Source of the DNA: Candidatus Woesearchaeota archaeon CG10_big_fil_rev_8_21_14_0_10_32_9
GTDB lineage: Archaea; Nanobdellota; Nanobdellia; Woesearchaeales; 21-14-0-10-32-9
DNA length: 43,526 nt
Direction of reading: 5' to 3'
Assembly: GCA_002762915.1 (NCBI GenBank)
Contig: PCYF01000015.1
Location: 1 to 43,526, forward strand
In this document: positions 31,122 to 40,423 of the stretch, one piece after another
Layout: each line of letters begins with the position of its first letter
How positions within the stretch are numbered: the first letter of the stretch is position 1
Notes under the pieces: generated by a model
What the model was told of the DNA's origin: nothing
Database searches by the model: none
Seen by the model: the letters and a program-made list of their open reading frames with translations, nothing else
Translations under genes and position numbers: made by a program

Positions 31122-32477
31122 TTGAGCTACACATTAACATTTAATCAAGTCTATGATTCTGATGTATCTAAAGTAGGATTCAGAGCGGTTGATTTAGCAA
31201 CAGTCTATAGATCAAAACAACAAATTCCATTAAGTTTCATTGTTCCCGATCTTATTTTTGAAGAATTTATGCTTCAAAATAGATTATCCATAGAGATAAC
31301 TAGAATTTTAGGAAAAACTAACTTTGAGGATCATTCAAGTGTTAACGCAGCATATCTTGAAGTCAAAGGATTATTCAGATCTGCTAAGGTTCCTGATGAA
31401 TTTTTGGAAAATCTTGAAGAAGCATATATGGCGTTAAGTAATGATTCTGGCGATGCTCAAGAATTATTAAAAGATAAAAAATCTCCTTCCGTTAATTTAA
31501 TTGTTAGTGTTGGATACGAATTGGATGCTCAAGATTTAGATGGAGTTATTCTAAACATAAGAGGATTTGAAAATTTTATTGATGCTTTAAAGTCTTCTTG
31601 GTTGTTTTTATTTAGTCCAAAGCAACTTGAGTTCAGAAAACGAAAAGGAATAAGAGACTTTAGCGCAGGAATTATTGTTCAAAGAATGATTGATGCTGAT
31701 TCTTCTGTTGAGGCCATGTCCAAGAGTTTTATCGGAAATTTTGATATTAATCTTGAAACGTATAAAGGATTGCCAGACATACTTAGAGAATGTAGTAAGG
31801 ATTCTTATAGTTTGGCAAGAGAATATTTAACAATTGAACATCATGATTCTTCCTTACAAGAATACAAAATTGTTAAGGGGGACAAATCTGGTTTATTAGT
31901 TAAGCGTAATCTGGGAAAATTTGGTTCAGATAATAAAGTGGAAGATTCATTAGTAATTGAAAGTGCTAGACTTGTGAAGAAAATGGCAGGAATTCTTAAT
32001 AATCACTTTAAAGCATTTTTAGTTATAAAAAATAAAGAGATTTCTTTTTTCTTAGTAAATAGATTATTTGGAGATTCTTCGGTTATTTCTAAACCGTATA
32101 CTTCATCAGGATCTACGTATGAAGAAAACATTCCTGAATTAGAAAACACTAAGATTCAGCCAGAACAAGAAGTAGATTCAAGTTCTCAAAATAATTTTTC
32201 AAAATCTGCAGACAAATCTTTTTTTCTTGAAATAATTCTTGATTTGGAGCCTCAGCTTGATTCTGAGATTGTTAAAAGATACAAAGAGTCCTTCGGAGTT
32301 TATCCTCAGGACATCATTAAAGCAGTAGAAGAGCTATCCAATAAACACGGCTTACCTGAGAAAGAACACATTTATAAATTAAAAAATCTTAAAAGTATTA
32401 TTGAATCAGGACAAGAGATTAATCTTGATGAATTCATGAAGTTAACGGACTTATTGAAAGAATTCCTAGAGAGATAA
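31122..32477 (+). CDS. divergent PEP synthase/PPDK N-terminal-like protein without phosphotransfer domain
   Basis: A 451-residue cytoplasmic protein that resembles the ATP-binding N-terminal domain of phosphoenolpyruvate synthase or pyruvate phosphate dikinase: SKVGFRAVDLATVYRSKQQIP then LSFIVPDLIFEEFM, and SSWLFLFSPKQLEFRKRKGI, then IVQRMIDADSS. The glycine-rich start of the family is altered, and no phospho-His (SH-A) or PEP-binding domain follows. After about residue 320 comes a Ser/Gln-rich linker and a helical tail. It may be regulatory or use a different phosphate acceptor. TTG start with AGGGTGAT upstream; coupled to the next gene. Confidence 0.68.
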   Translation: MSYTLTFNQVYDSDVSKVGFRAVDLATVYRSKQQIPLSFIVPDLIFEEFMLQNRLSIEITRILGKTNFEDHSSVNAAYLEVKGLFRSAKVPDEFLENLEEAYMALSNDSGDAQELLKDKKSPSVNLIVSVGYELDAQDLDGVILNIRGFENFIDALKSSWLFLFSPKQLEFRKRKGIRDFSAGIIVQRMIDADSSVEAMSKSFIGNFDINLETYKGLPDILRECSKDSYSLAREYLTIEHHDSSLQEYKIVKGDKSGLLVKRNLGKFGSDNKVEDSLVIESARLVKKMAGILNNHFKAFLVIKNKEISFFLVNRLFGDSSVISKPYTSSGSTYEENIPELENTKIQPEQEVDSSSQNNFSKSADKSFFLEIILDLEPQLDSEIVKRYKESFGVYPQDIIKAVEELSNKHGLPEKEHIYKLKNLKSIIESGQEINLDEFMKLTDLLKEFLER

Positions 32478-32478
32478 G

Positions 32479-32985
32479 ATGGGCATACTAAAATTTTTTG
32501 AGAAAAAACCTAAGATCTTTGAGATTGAAGAGAGAGATATTGCCATCAATAAAGAGATTTTTAGTTTAATTACTAGAATTGAAGAAAATCTTAGTTTGTT
32601 AAAAGAATCTATTGCTAAAGGGAATATTGGCTATAAAGACGTTAAATTAGCAGAATTAGAAAATAATTTTTTATTGTTGAGATCTAAAATAGAAAATATA
32701 CGAAATGATATTGGAGATATTCTAAATATAGAAGTTACACAAAAGGAATTTATAACAATTAATGATGATGTTCACATTCAAGATAAATTGAACCGACTAG
32801 AATTAATTAGTGATGCGTTGGAAGAATTAATTCAAATTATGACTGAGCGTCCTGCTTTTGAAGAATTGAAAGGTTTGAATGACACAATTTATTCAAAAAT
32901 TAATCTTGTAATCGAAGCAATTAATTACATAATCAATGATGATCGTTATCTAGAAAATGCTTATGCTAGAATTCAGTACTTATGA
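32479..32985 (+). CDS. coiled-coil partner of the PPDK-N-like protein
   Basis: A 168-residue, charged, nearly all-helical protein of unknown function, with long amphipathic helices (EIFSLITRIEENLSLLKESI, then ELENNFLLLRSKIENIRNDI). No membrane segment. It starts one base after the PPDK-N-like stop, so the two are surely co-translated and may form a complex. Its stop overlaps the convergent aldolase gene by 13 bases. Confidence 0.65.
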   Translation: MGILKFFEKKPKIFEIEERDIAINKEIFSLITRIEENLSLLKESIAKGNIGYKDVKLAELENNFLLLRSKIENIRNDIGDILNIEVTQKEFITINDDVHIQDKLNRLELISDALEELIQIMTERPAFEELKGLNDTIYSKINLVIEAINYIINDDRYLENAYARIQYL

Positions 32986-33779
32986 TTCTTTAATTCTTGT
33001 AAAATTTCTTGTGGTTTTTTATTATTGAAAATTATTTCTTTTAGTACTTTAGCCATCAATAATGGATTTTTATGTTGCCAAATGTTTCTTCCTACCGCTA
33101 ATCCTGCAGCACCTGCATCAATTACTTCTCTTGTCATTTGCATGAATTCATAATCTGTTTTCTTTGAACCGCCAGCAATTACTACTTTCGCTTTTCCTGC
33201 GGCTTTAACAATCCATCTTAATCCTTCTTGATCTCCGTTATATTTTATTTTTATAATATCTGCTCCAAGTTCCATTGCGACTCTTGTTCCATAAGCAATT
33301 GTTTCTGTTGACTCTTCTTCTTGTATATTTGATCCTCTAGGATACATCCAACAGATAGCAAGTAATCCTTTCTGATGAGCTTCTTCGCATATTTTTCCAA
33401 ATTCAACTAACATTTGCTGTTCATGATTACTTCCTAAGTAAATTGTGTATCCGACAGCTATTGCTCCTAGTTTTTCTGCATAGTCTACACTTGTATGCTG
33501 GAGAGATAATGGATCTTCTTTGCTTAGTTTAGTTTTTCCATTAAGTTTTACAATTAAAGGTACATCTTTGTAATGATCAACGTGATATTTTTCTGCTATT
33601 CCTGCTTGTGCAGCAATTGCGCTAAATCTTCCTTCCAGACCAACATCCATTATGTATTGTGGATCGATGTTTAATAAATTAAAATCTGTCGGACCGTGCT
33701 CTAGTCCTTGATCATAAGCTAGAATCAAAACTTTGCCTTTATGAAATAAAGTATCTACTCTGTCGCTCTTTTTTTTCAA
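32973..33779 (-). CDS. fructose-bisphosphate aldolase class I, archaeal DhnA/FbaB type
   Basis: This enzyme cleaves or forms fructose-1,6-bisphosphate by a Schiff base. The family is (beta/alpha)8. Features of the roughly 268-residue protein: LILAYDQGLEHGPTDF near the start, the active-site lysine in ADIIKIKYNGD, then VVIAGGSKK and GAAGLAVGRNIWQ, which form the phosphate site. I start at TTG 33779, with GAGGAG five bases upstream, rather than the GTG at 33806. It follows the PfkB gene in the same direction with a gap of only about 30 bases, so both act in the same stretch of glycolysis. Confidence 0.88.
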   Translation of the reverse strand: MKKKSDRVDTLFHKGKVLILAYDQGLEHGPTDFNLLNIDPQYIMDVGLEGRFSAIAAQAGIAEKYHVDHYKDVPLIVKLNGKTKLSKEDPLSLQHTSVDYAEKLGAIAVGYTIYLGSNHEQQMLVEFGKICEEAHQKGLLAICWMYPRGSNIQEEESTETIAYGTRVAMELGADIIKIKYNGDQEGLRWIVKAAGKAKVVIAGGSKKTDYEFMQMTREVIDAGAAGLAVGRNIWQHKNPLLMAKVLKEIIFNNKKPQEILQELKNHKY

Positions 33780-33811
33780 ATTTACTCCTCTTTTTTTAAT
33801 TTGCACTAATC

Positions 33812-34801
33812 TTAAATCGCGCGTTTTACTATTTTTCTCTCATCCTTATTTAATAATTTTTTCATAGCCGATTCTTTGAGCAATTTTCTTTTTGCACCAT
33901 AATCTTGTATGATTTGTTCTGCTTGTATCATTCCTCTTTTAAGAGAACTTGCAATTCCTTCATTTTTTATTATTCCTGCAGTAAACCCTGATGAGAAAGC
34001 GTCTCCAGCACCAGTAGTTTCAACTACACGTATTTTTTTATCAGCACTAACTGAATAAGTATGCTTTCCGTCAAAGCAAATTACTCCTTCTTCACCATTT
34101 GTTATTATTACATAATCTTTGACGTATTTTTTCAATTCTTGAAATATTGTTTTTTGATTTGTTTTTTTTGTAAGCAATTCTGATTCTTTTTTATTTAGTA
34201 TTAGTATATTTGTATTTTCGAGTATTGATTTAAGCTCAGATACTCCTTTCACGACAGAGTATTGAGATGGATTAAACGCCAGTTTTACCTTATTTTTAGA
34301 AGCATATCTTGCAAGTTCTTTAAGTGCATCTAAACTTGAACTCATCATAGAACTAAAATAAAACCATTTTGTTTTGAGTTTTTGCTTTTGTATCTTTGAA
34401 AATTTGAAATTATTATTACAACCCTTGTAGGTTAATATTGTTCTATCTCTAGCTTTTGAGTCCAAGACTACAGAATATCCTGTTATTCCTTCGAAATTTC
34501 CCAAGAAATCTATCTTTTCCTCTTTCAAACAAGTTTTGACCAATTCTGCATTGATATCCTTTCCAATCATTCCTAAGTATGCTGTTTTCAGCCCTTGTCT
34601 TGAGAATGAAACTGCAGTATTTGTTCCTCCTCCGCCCACTTGAAAGTCTAAATGATTTATTAAGATTTTATCTCCTAGAGGATATGCAAGGCATAATTCA
34701 TCTTTTTTTGAAGGACTGTGAATTTTTACAAGTTTTGTATCAGTTTTCACAAACGCATCAAGTGTATTACTTCCAACAGTTATCACATCGAACAGAATCA
34801 T
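33812..34801 (-). CDS. PfkB-family sugar kinase (candidate 6-phosphofructokinase)
   Basis: A 329-residue ATP-dependent kinase of the ribokinase/PfkB fold. N-terminal FDVITVGSNTLDAFV and GGGGTNTAVSFSRQG bind the sugar. The C-terminal catalytic motif is VVETTGAGDAFSSGFTAGI, with the base Asp in GAGDAF. The operon with class I aldolase favours 6-phosphofructokinase or another glycolytic kinase, but fructokinase, adenosine kinase or KDG kinase cannot be excluded. The ATG at 34801 touches GGTGA directly; a CTG two codons on would give a better spacing and the usual family start. Confidence 0.8.
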   Translation of the reverse strand: MILFDVITVGSNTLDAFVKTDTKLVKIHSPSKKDELCLAYPLGDKILINHLDFQVGGGGTNTAVSFSRQGLKTAYLGMIGKDINAELVKTCLKEEKIDFLGNFEGITGYSVVLDSKARDRTILTYKGCNNNFKFSKIQKQKLKTKWFYFSSMMSSSLDALKELARYASKNKVKLAFNPSQYSVVKGVSELKSILENTNILILNKKESELLTKKTNQKTIFQELKKYVKDYVIITNGEEGVICFDGKHTYSVSADKKIRVVETTGAGDAFSSGFTAGIIKNEGIASSLKRGMIQAEQIIQDYGAKRKLLKESAMKKLLNKDERKIVKRAI

Positions 34802-34911
34802 TCACCTCTTATTCTTTCTAATATTCTTTCTAAGAATACTTGTTTAAAAAGTTTATGCATAACTTAAACAATATTAAGAATCGAGTCTATAAAAAGAACT
34901 TTTTTATTTAA

Positions 34912-35835
34912 TTAAGATCTAAACAAGTTAGTGAAAAAACTAGTAATTGTAGAAATTAAGGGTTCATCTTTTTTTGGCTTAATTGAATCTTCAACACCAT
35001 TTACAACTACAGGATCACTAACAAAAGTAAACAAAGCACCATTATCACTAGCACCCTCAACATAATAAACACTATCCAAAGCCAATTGACCATCAAGATC
35101 ATCAAAAATCTTATACTCACCTACAGAAATAACACCTCTATCCTGACCATTAACAGAAACAACAACACTAGTCTCACCAACACGCTCCAACAAAACCACA
35201 TTACCATCTAAATTATAAGACTGACCCTCAGACAAGAAAAAACTATTAGAATCATTAATAGATGTATTGCTCAACAAAGAAGTTACACTAACAACATCAC
35301 ACGCGAAAGATATTGCATGTCCATCACGTAATTTCATTGAACCTGAAACATAATAATCACCTAAATCTGGAAAAGTATATGTTAATACTCCTTCATAGGT
35401 TTTATTTGAAAATAAAGAAGCTCCATTTTCTGAATTAATTTCCCAAAAATAATATACTGGATAACTCGGACCATAATAATTTATTGAAAAGTTTCTATAT
35501 TCATAAACTCCCTCAGAAGAGCAAGTGGCATAATCAGGAATCTCTATCACTTCAGGAGAACTCATTTCTTCTTGCACAGCCGCGTAATTTGTAGTATTAG
35601 AATCATTTTGTTCAACTGAAGCAACTTCTGCATCTTTTACAATAGGCACCTTCACATATTCCTCATCAATAGCAAGAACATCTGTGTCTTGTGCTATAAC
35701 ATACGCAGTTATTGCTGAAAATCTATTTTCATCAAATGAATTGCTATTAATCGCAACTACGAAAAGAACGCTTATGAAAAGAAAAAAGCCTATAAGTGCA
35801 AAGTTTTGTTGTGCCTTCTTACTAGTTTTATACAT
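34912..35835 (-). CDS. membrane-anchored exported protein of unknown function
   Basis: A protein of about 307 residues. A single N-terminal hydrophobic segment (FALIGFFLFISVLFVVAI, about residues 13-30) anchors it, with the rest outside the cell. The exposed region is acidic and Ser/Asn/Val rich with strand-like patterns (YVKVPIVKDAEVASV; YTFPDLGDYYVSGSMKL, an Ig/PKD-like stretch; VVLLERVGETSVVVSV), many NxS/T sites and a short C-terminal amphipathic end. ATG 35835 lies about 30 bases after a TTTAAATATG TATA-like element; the longer frame begins at 35856. Confidence 0.6.
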   Translation of the reverse strand: MYKTSKKAQQNFALIGFFLFISVLFVVAINSNSFDENRFSAITAYVIAQDTDVLAIDEEYVKVPIVKDAEVASVEQNDSNTTNYAAVQEEMSSPEVIEIPDYATCSSEGVYEYRNFSINYYGPSYPVYYFWEINSENGASLFSNKTYEGVLTYTFPDLGDYYVSGSMKLRDGHAISFACDVVSVTSLLSNTSINDSNSFFLSEGQSYNLDGNVVLLERVGETSVVVSVNGQDRGVISVGEYKIFDDLDGQLALDSVYYVEGASDNGALFTFVSDPVVVNGVEDSIKPKKDEPLISTITSFFTNLFRS

Positions 35836-35934
35836 CAATAAAACTCTGTAGAACAATCATATTTAAAGTTTACTATTTAAAAAAACTTAATGTAAAAAGA
35901 AGGTTTTAAATATTCAAGGCGCACCAATTTATCT

Positions 35935-36534
35935 ATGCCCCCAGATCCAAGTTTTGATTTAACAGATTCAAATCATGTTTATTACGTTGCTGAGTTTGAA
36001 ATTGAGCGTGAAGATGTATTTCACCTTAAGAATCTTTACAAGTTGATTTTTGAGTGGTTTATGATGAATGGTTTCGTTTCTATTGATTCTAATGATGATA
36101 AGATTGAAACGCTTTATTTTCAAAGGATCCTAGACAATGGTAATAGTGAGCACCACATATGGTGGAGGTTACACAAAATTCCAGGCGGGAACAATTATTA
36201 TAAATATTATGTACGTTTTGACTTTCAAACGCTCAACATGGGAAAAGGAGAAGTAGTTGTAAAGGGTAAAAAGGTTAAAACTAATTCTGGAGACGTTATT
36301 ATGCGTTGTAAAACTTATGTTATCTTAGATTACAAACAAGAGTGGAGAAAACATCCAATTTTAAAAACAGTTCACGGCTGGTGGAGAAGATATTTTTACA
36401 AAAAGCACTTTGATTTTATTAAAACAGATTTGTGGGTTACAACATATAAGCTTCAGGACGTTATCAAACAGTATTTGAATCTTAAAAATCCATACGAAAT
36501 GCAAAAACCATTTAATCCAGAGACTGGAGTATAA
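35935..36534 (+). CDS. conserved-looking protein of unknown function
   Basis: A 199-residue soluble protein rich in aromatics. Recognisable blocks are VYYVAEFEIEREDVFHLKNL, IWWRLHKIPGGNNYYKYYVRF and HGWWRRYFYKKHFDF. The alternation of strand patterns with charged helices suggests an alpha/beta fold, and the start resembles DPANN hypothetical proteins I cannot name with certainty. TTTTAAATA lies about 30 bases before the ATG, so it is probably leaderless. It precedes nurA and herA in the same direction but with its own promoter. Confidence 0.65.
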   Translation: MPPDPSFDLTDSNHVYYVAEFEIEREDVFHLKNLYKLIFEWFMMNGFVSIDSNDDKIETLYFQRILDNGNSEHHIWWRLHKIPGGNNYYKYYVRFDFQTLNMGKGEVVVKGKKVKTNSGDVIMRCKTYVILDYKQEWRKHPILKTVHGWWRRYFYKKHFDFIKTDLWVTTYKLQDVIKQYLNLKNPYEMQKPFNPETGV

Positions 36535-36587
36535 CTGGGTCTTTTTTAACCCAAACTATTTTATAGTTCTTTTTGTTTCACACTCAT

Positions 36588-37532
36588 ATGCACAAATTAC
36601 TTGAATCAATTTCAAATACACTCTTAGATGATTTTGAAAACGAGTTCGTACTCATCAACGGCACCAGGCATTTTCTAAAAAATGAATTTTTAGAATTGTC
36701 AACTGGAGAAAATAATTCATTTTGTTTTATCGACGGAGGAAATGGAGAAATAGTTGGTAGCAGCGCGTTTTCTTTAAATTACAACAAAATAAGTCAAGTC
36801 TTTTTTTCAGGAACAAAATATTTCAATTCGAAGACTGAAAGTTTTTTTTCTTTATCAAAAAAGACTAATTCAAAAATAAGTTTTGAAACAGAACCAGAAA
36901 AAAACTTTGATAATTTAACAGAAGAAGTTTCTTGTTACGATGCCTGTTGCATTATACGATCATGCTCGGAATTAGATTCAGCAACTCACGTTTCAAATTG
37001 TTCAAGTATTGTTCTTGATGGTTCTTTTGATGCAGATAAATATTGTAAACCTTTTTTTGATGTACTAAAACAAAAGTGTCTTTCTTCAAAAACAATACTA
37101 TTGGGAGTTAGCAAGACGAGTGGATTCGTAACAAGTAAAGGAAGGCCTATTTCTTTTGTTCTCAATGAGTTAAATAAAAACAATCATGAAAAGTGGTTTT
37201 ATTCTTCAGAATTAATTCAAGACGGTTTCGAAACTTGTTTTGTTAAATTACATCCAAAATCTGAGCACATACTTAGAGTTGATTTTTTGTCTGAACAAAA
37301 AGATTTGTTAAAAATAGCACTTGAGAATTTATCTTTAAATTGTTCTGATCCTGTTTTTTTCGGTTATCCATTTGGTTTAATTATGGCTGATGATTTTGCA
37401 CGTGTTTCTAAACAAGAAGTTTCTGAATTAAAAGCTGAAGCATTTGTAAAATTGGGGAAAAATTCTGATTTAGTTGAAGAAGCAGCTAAATCTTCTGATG
37501 CTCATGCTGTTTTGGATAAAGCAAAATTCTAA
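36588..37532 (+). CDS. nurA: NurA nuclease (5'-3' DNA end resection)
   Basis: A manganese-dependent 5'-3' nuclease that acts with HerA at DNA ends. 314 residues. The N-terminal acidic residue sits in CFIDGGNGEIVG (Asp 49), the second region is IVLDGSFD (near residue 142) and the third GVSKTSGF. The final part, FFGYPFGLIMADDFARVSK, is also a NurA feature, where this D/D pattern closes the site. I start at ATG 36588, because TTTTATAG at 36559-36566 places a leaderless start there; the frame begins at 36573. herA follows 65 bases later. Confidence 0.83.
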   Translation: MHKLLESISNTLLDDFENEFVLINGTRHFLKNEFLELSTGENNSFCFIDGGNGEIVGSSAFSLNYNKISQVFFSGTKYFNSKTESFFSLSKKTNSKISFETEPEKNFDNLTEEVSCYDACCIIRSCSELDSATHVSNCSSIVLDGSFDADKYCKPFFDVLKQKCLSSKTILLGVSKTSGFVTSKGRPISFVLNELNKNNHEKWFYSSELIQDGFETCFVKLHPKSEHILRVDFLSEQKDLLKIALENLSLNCSDPVFFGYPFGLIMADDFARVSKQEVSELKAEAFVKLGKNSDLVEEAAKSSDAHAVLDKAKF

Positions 37533-37597
37533 CTTAAATCGAATCGAACACTCAAGTTTAGATAAACATTTAAAAAAGCAATACATTCTTTACATTT

Positions 37598-39130
37598 ATG
37601 GTGTTTAAAGCACAAATTTTGGGGGGACGTTTTGGAGAAATTATCGCCAGACAAAAGTCCGATTCTGATCTAGAAATAGGTGAATTATTAGTAGATGATA
37701 ATGCTGAAGAAAAAACTTTAATGCAAGTTGTAGATTTACAATATGGCTCTCAAATCTCTATGCAGAATTTAGAGAAAATTTCAGGATTTAATTTAGAAGA
37801 TGATTTACAAACTGAATTTTTTAACAATAAAAATAGAAATTATAAACTTGCAATTCTCAAAAATGTTTTATCTATAAGAGCCTCTCCGAAATCTTCAAAA
37901 AAGTTACCTGAATTTTTTGGAAAATTGAGAGATGTTACAAAAGAAGATTTATCTTTTTTAACAAAATCCGATAATCCTTTTTTCTTTGGCAATTTGCGAT
38001 CTGGAACTAAAACTTTAGATCTTCCTGTTTTTCTTGACGGAAGTAAAGTTCTTTCTCATCATATTCTTATAACGGGTACAACTGGAAAAGGAAAAAGTGT
38101 TTTGATGAAAAACTTGTTGTGGAATGCTGCATCTTTAGATTATTGCTCCATGTTAGTTTTTGATCCTCATGACGAGTATTTTGGAAGAAAAGAATTTGGA
38201 TTAAAAGATTTTTCTGATCCTAATAAAATTATTTATTTTACTTCAAGAACTGTTCCTCCAGGACAAAGAACACTTAAAGTGAATTTAAAATTACTTCGTC
38301 CAGATCATTTTGATTTTCTTGATTTGAGTTCTCCTCAAAGACAAGTCATGTATCTGTATTATAAAAAACATAAATCTGAATGGATTAAAGCGCTTTTAAA
38401 TTCTGATTCTTCCGATATCTCAAGCAATGAAGTTAATGAAATGAGTGTTTCTGTCGTCAAGCGAAGATTAAAACTCATTTTAGATATTTCTGTATCAGAT
38501 AGTAATTTAATTTGTTCTGGCGTTTTTGATGAAACTTCTGGCGCAACAACAATTTCAGATCTTATATCTTTTTTAGAATCTGGAAAGCTTGTTATTGTTG
38601 ACACAAGTAATTTCTCTGGAACAACTGAATTGTTACTCGCAAGTCTTATCACTAGCGAAGTTTTTCACAAGTATAAAGATTACAACACAAAAGGTTTACT
38701 AAATGATAAACCTGTTATCAGCATAGTGCTTGAGGAAGCTCCTAGAGTTCTTGGTAAAAATGTTCTTGATCAAGGACCTAACATTTTTTCAACAATTGCG
38801 AGAGAAGGAAGAAAGTTTAAGACTGGACTTGTTGCAATCACTCAGTTACCTTCTTTAATTCCTAAAGAAATTCTTGCAAATATGAATACAAAAATAATTA
38901 TGGGTACTGAAATGAGTTCTGAACGACAAGCAATTATAGATAGCGCCAGCCAAGATTTGTCTGCAGATTCAAGAAATATTGCAAGTTTGGATAAAGGTGA
39001 AGCAATTATTTCTAGCAATTTCTCTAGATTCGCAATCCCAATAAAAATTCCCATGTTTGATGAGTCAATAAAAAAAGTTAGTAAATCTGATCTAACTTCA
39101 AAGAATTCTTTTTCTGGAATAAAATTATAA
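37598..39130 (+). CDS. herA: HerA-like DNA translocase/helicase
   Basis: A hexameric HerA/FtsK-superfamily ATPase that moves along DNA and feeds NurA at double-strand breaks. 510 residues. The N-terminal HAS barrel (GGRFGEIIARQ, then IGELLVDD) is typical. Walker A is GTTGKGKS (residues 160-167), Walker B lies around VFDPHDEYFGR and VISIVLEEAPRVLG. C-terminal AREGRKFKTGLVAITQLPSL carries the arginine finger region. A TATA-like AACATTTAAAA lies about 30 bases before the ATG. It is next to nurA, and mre11 follows 1.6 kb on. Confidence 0.88.
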   Translation: MVFKAQILGGRFGEIIARQKSDSDLEIGELLVDDNAEEKTLMQVVDLQYGSQISMQNLEKISGFNLEDDLQTEFFNNKNRNYKLAILKNVLSIRASPKSSKKLPEFFGKLRDVTKEDLSFLTKSDNPFFFGNLRSGTKTLDLPVFLDGSKVLSHHILITGTTGKGKSVLMKNLLWNAASLDYCSMLVFDPHDEYFGRKEFGLKDFSDPNKIIYFTSRTVPPGQRTLKVNLKLLRPDHFDFLDLSSPQRQVMYLYYKKHKSEWIKALLNSDSSDISSNEVNEMSVSVVKRRLKLILDISVSDSNLICSGVFDETSGATTISDLISFLESGKLVIVDTSNFSGTTELLLASLITSEVFHKYKDYNTKGLLNDKPVISIVLEEAPRVLGKNVLDQGPNIFSTIAREGRKFKTGLVAITQLPSLIPKEILANMNTKIIMGTEMSSERQAIIDSASQDLSADSRNIASLDKGEAIISSNFSRFAIPIKIPMFDESIKKVSKSDLTSKNSFSGIKL

Positions 39131-39157
39131 TTTAAAAAAAGAAAAAAATAATTGTTT

Positions 39158-39604
39158 TTAGTTATTTAAACAATTTTGGTTTCCTATTTGTCTTGGTTGC
39201 ATTCTTCCTTGACCTAGCCCTTGATGTGCACCTTGTCCGCTTCCATCTCTTGGACCATTTCCATTATTCAAGCCTAATTCTGTTCTTAGATTATTCGCAG
39301 TTACAAAATCTCCTGATTCTACAGCATTATGTGCTTGAGCAAATGTAGCAAAATTGTTTTCATTTACTACATCTAACACTCTTGGATGCATTCCATTTTC
39401 ACTCATTAGTTCGTACCACGCAGCATAGTCGAGATTTTCAAATGCAGTTTCCATCAATTCATGTCTTTCTTCATTAAATTGCGGACCTTTTATTGAATAA
39501 TCTCCTCTATATGCACTTGCTAGTCCTGTTGAAAATATAATTCCTACAACTAGCACTGCTAACAATCCGAACATTGTTGTTTTTTTCATTTTTTTGTCGT
39601 TCAT
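39158..39604 (-). CDS. secreted small helical protein with signal peptide
   Basis: An exported protein of about 148 residues. The N-terminus has Lys residues and a hydrophobic stretch (KKTTMFGLLAVLVVGIIFSTGLASA), with ASA as a likely cleavage site. The mature protein begins with YRGDYSIKG, continues as a helical ENLDYAAWYELMSENGMHPRVLD and a second repeat-like block NNFATFAQAHNAVESGDFVTANNL, and ends in a Gly/Gln-rich tail. I use ATG 39604, 26 bases from TTGATATAAAA, so it is probably leaderless. The function is unknown; such proteins are often surface or periplasm-like factors. Confidence 0.65.
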   Translation of the reverse strand: MNDKKMKKTTMFGLLAVLVVGIIFSTGLASAYRGDYSIKGPQFNEERHELMETAFENLDYAAWYELMSENGMHPRVLDVVNENNFATFAQAHNAVESGDFVTANNLRTELGLNNGNGPRDGSGQGAHQGLGQGRMQPRQIGNQNCLNN

Positions 39605-39754
39605 TTTTTTACCCCGCATGTTTTATATCAAGACATAAAAAATACTAGTATATAAAAAGAAAGAATAGAAAATGTACACTTTAAGTCCATTTTTTATTTA
39701 AACTGAACAGCACTTTTTTAAATATAGATGAATTACTAATACTGAGCAAGTACA

Positions 39755-40423
39755 ATGTCCCCAATGCCATTTTTTGATCCTATAAGATTTGGAATAGAAA
39801 TTACTTATACAATCATAGCGGTTTGCTTATTCTTTTTAATTTATTTTAGAACTAAAGAAATGTACACATTAACTGAGTACAAAGGAATAATGTTTTTTAG
39901 AGGCGCTTTCTTATTTTTTGCACTTGCGTATTTACTGAGATTGTTTTTGATCTCATCCAGATTATATTCTTCTTCTCCCACGTTTTTTATTAGAGATTTT
40001 TTTCCACTGAGCCTCATCTTTGTGAGTTATTTCAGCACTTTAGGAATTATTTTATTAATATTTAGCATAACTTGGAAATATATTAAATCAGCACACTTAG
40101 TCTTATATGGTCATTTAATTTCTTTACTATTAACTATAATTATAATATTGACTAATTCTTCAGAAATTTTAACATATATACAAGTAGGACTTCTTATTAT
40201 CGCCACAATTTTTGGAATCATTTTTAACAAGAAAACGGATAGATCGAAAAAGAGCACTCAAACAAGAATGTTGTATTTTTTGCTTTTATTGTCTTGGTTA
40301 CTTAATATTTGGATGCTTACTCCTGGTTGGTTTTTTCCAAGTGAAGTCAAGTCTTTATTCCAAGTATTATCTCTTGTAGTTTTCGGTGCTATTTATTATA
40401 AAGTTTCAAAGTGGCTAAAATGA
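39755..40423 (+). CDS. multi-pass membrane protein paired with a winged-helix protein
   Basis: A 222-residue protein with about seven hydrophobic helices (ITYTIIAVCLFFLIYF, FRGAFLFFALAYLLRLFLI, LSLIFVSYFSTLGIILLIF, LYGHLISLLLTIIIIL and others). It resembles the N-terminal sensor part of 7TM-type archaeal proteins, but no kinase domain follows. ATGA overlap at 40420 couples it to a winged-helix gene, a common membrane-sensor/regulator arrangement in such archaea. TATA-like TTTAAATATAG lies about 35 bases upstream. Its signal is unknown. Confidence 0.65.
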   Translation: MSPMPFFDPIRFGIEITYTIIAVCLFFLIYFRTKEMYTLTEYKGIMFFRGAFLFFALAYLLRLFLISSRLYSSSPTFFIRDFFPLSLIFVSYFSTLGIILLIFSITWKYIKSAHLVLYGHLISLLLTIIIILTNSSEILTYIQVGLLIIATIFGIIFNKKTDRSKKSTQTRMLYFLLLLSWLLNIWMLTPGWFFPSEVKSLFQVLSLVVFGAIYYKVSKWLK

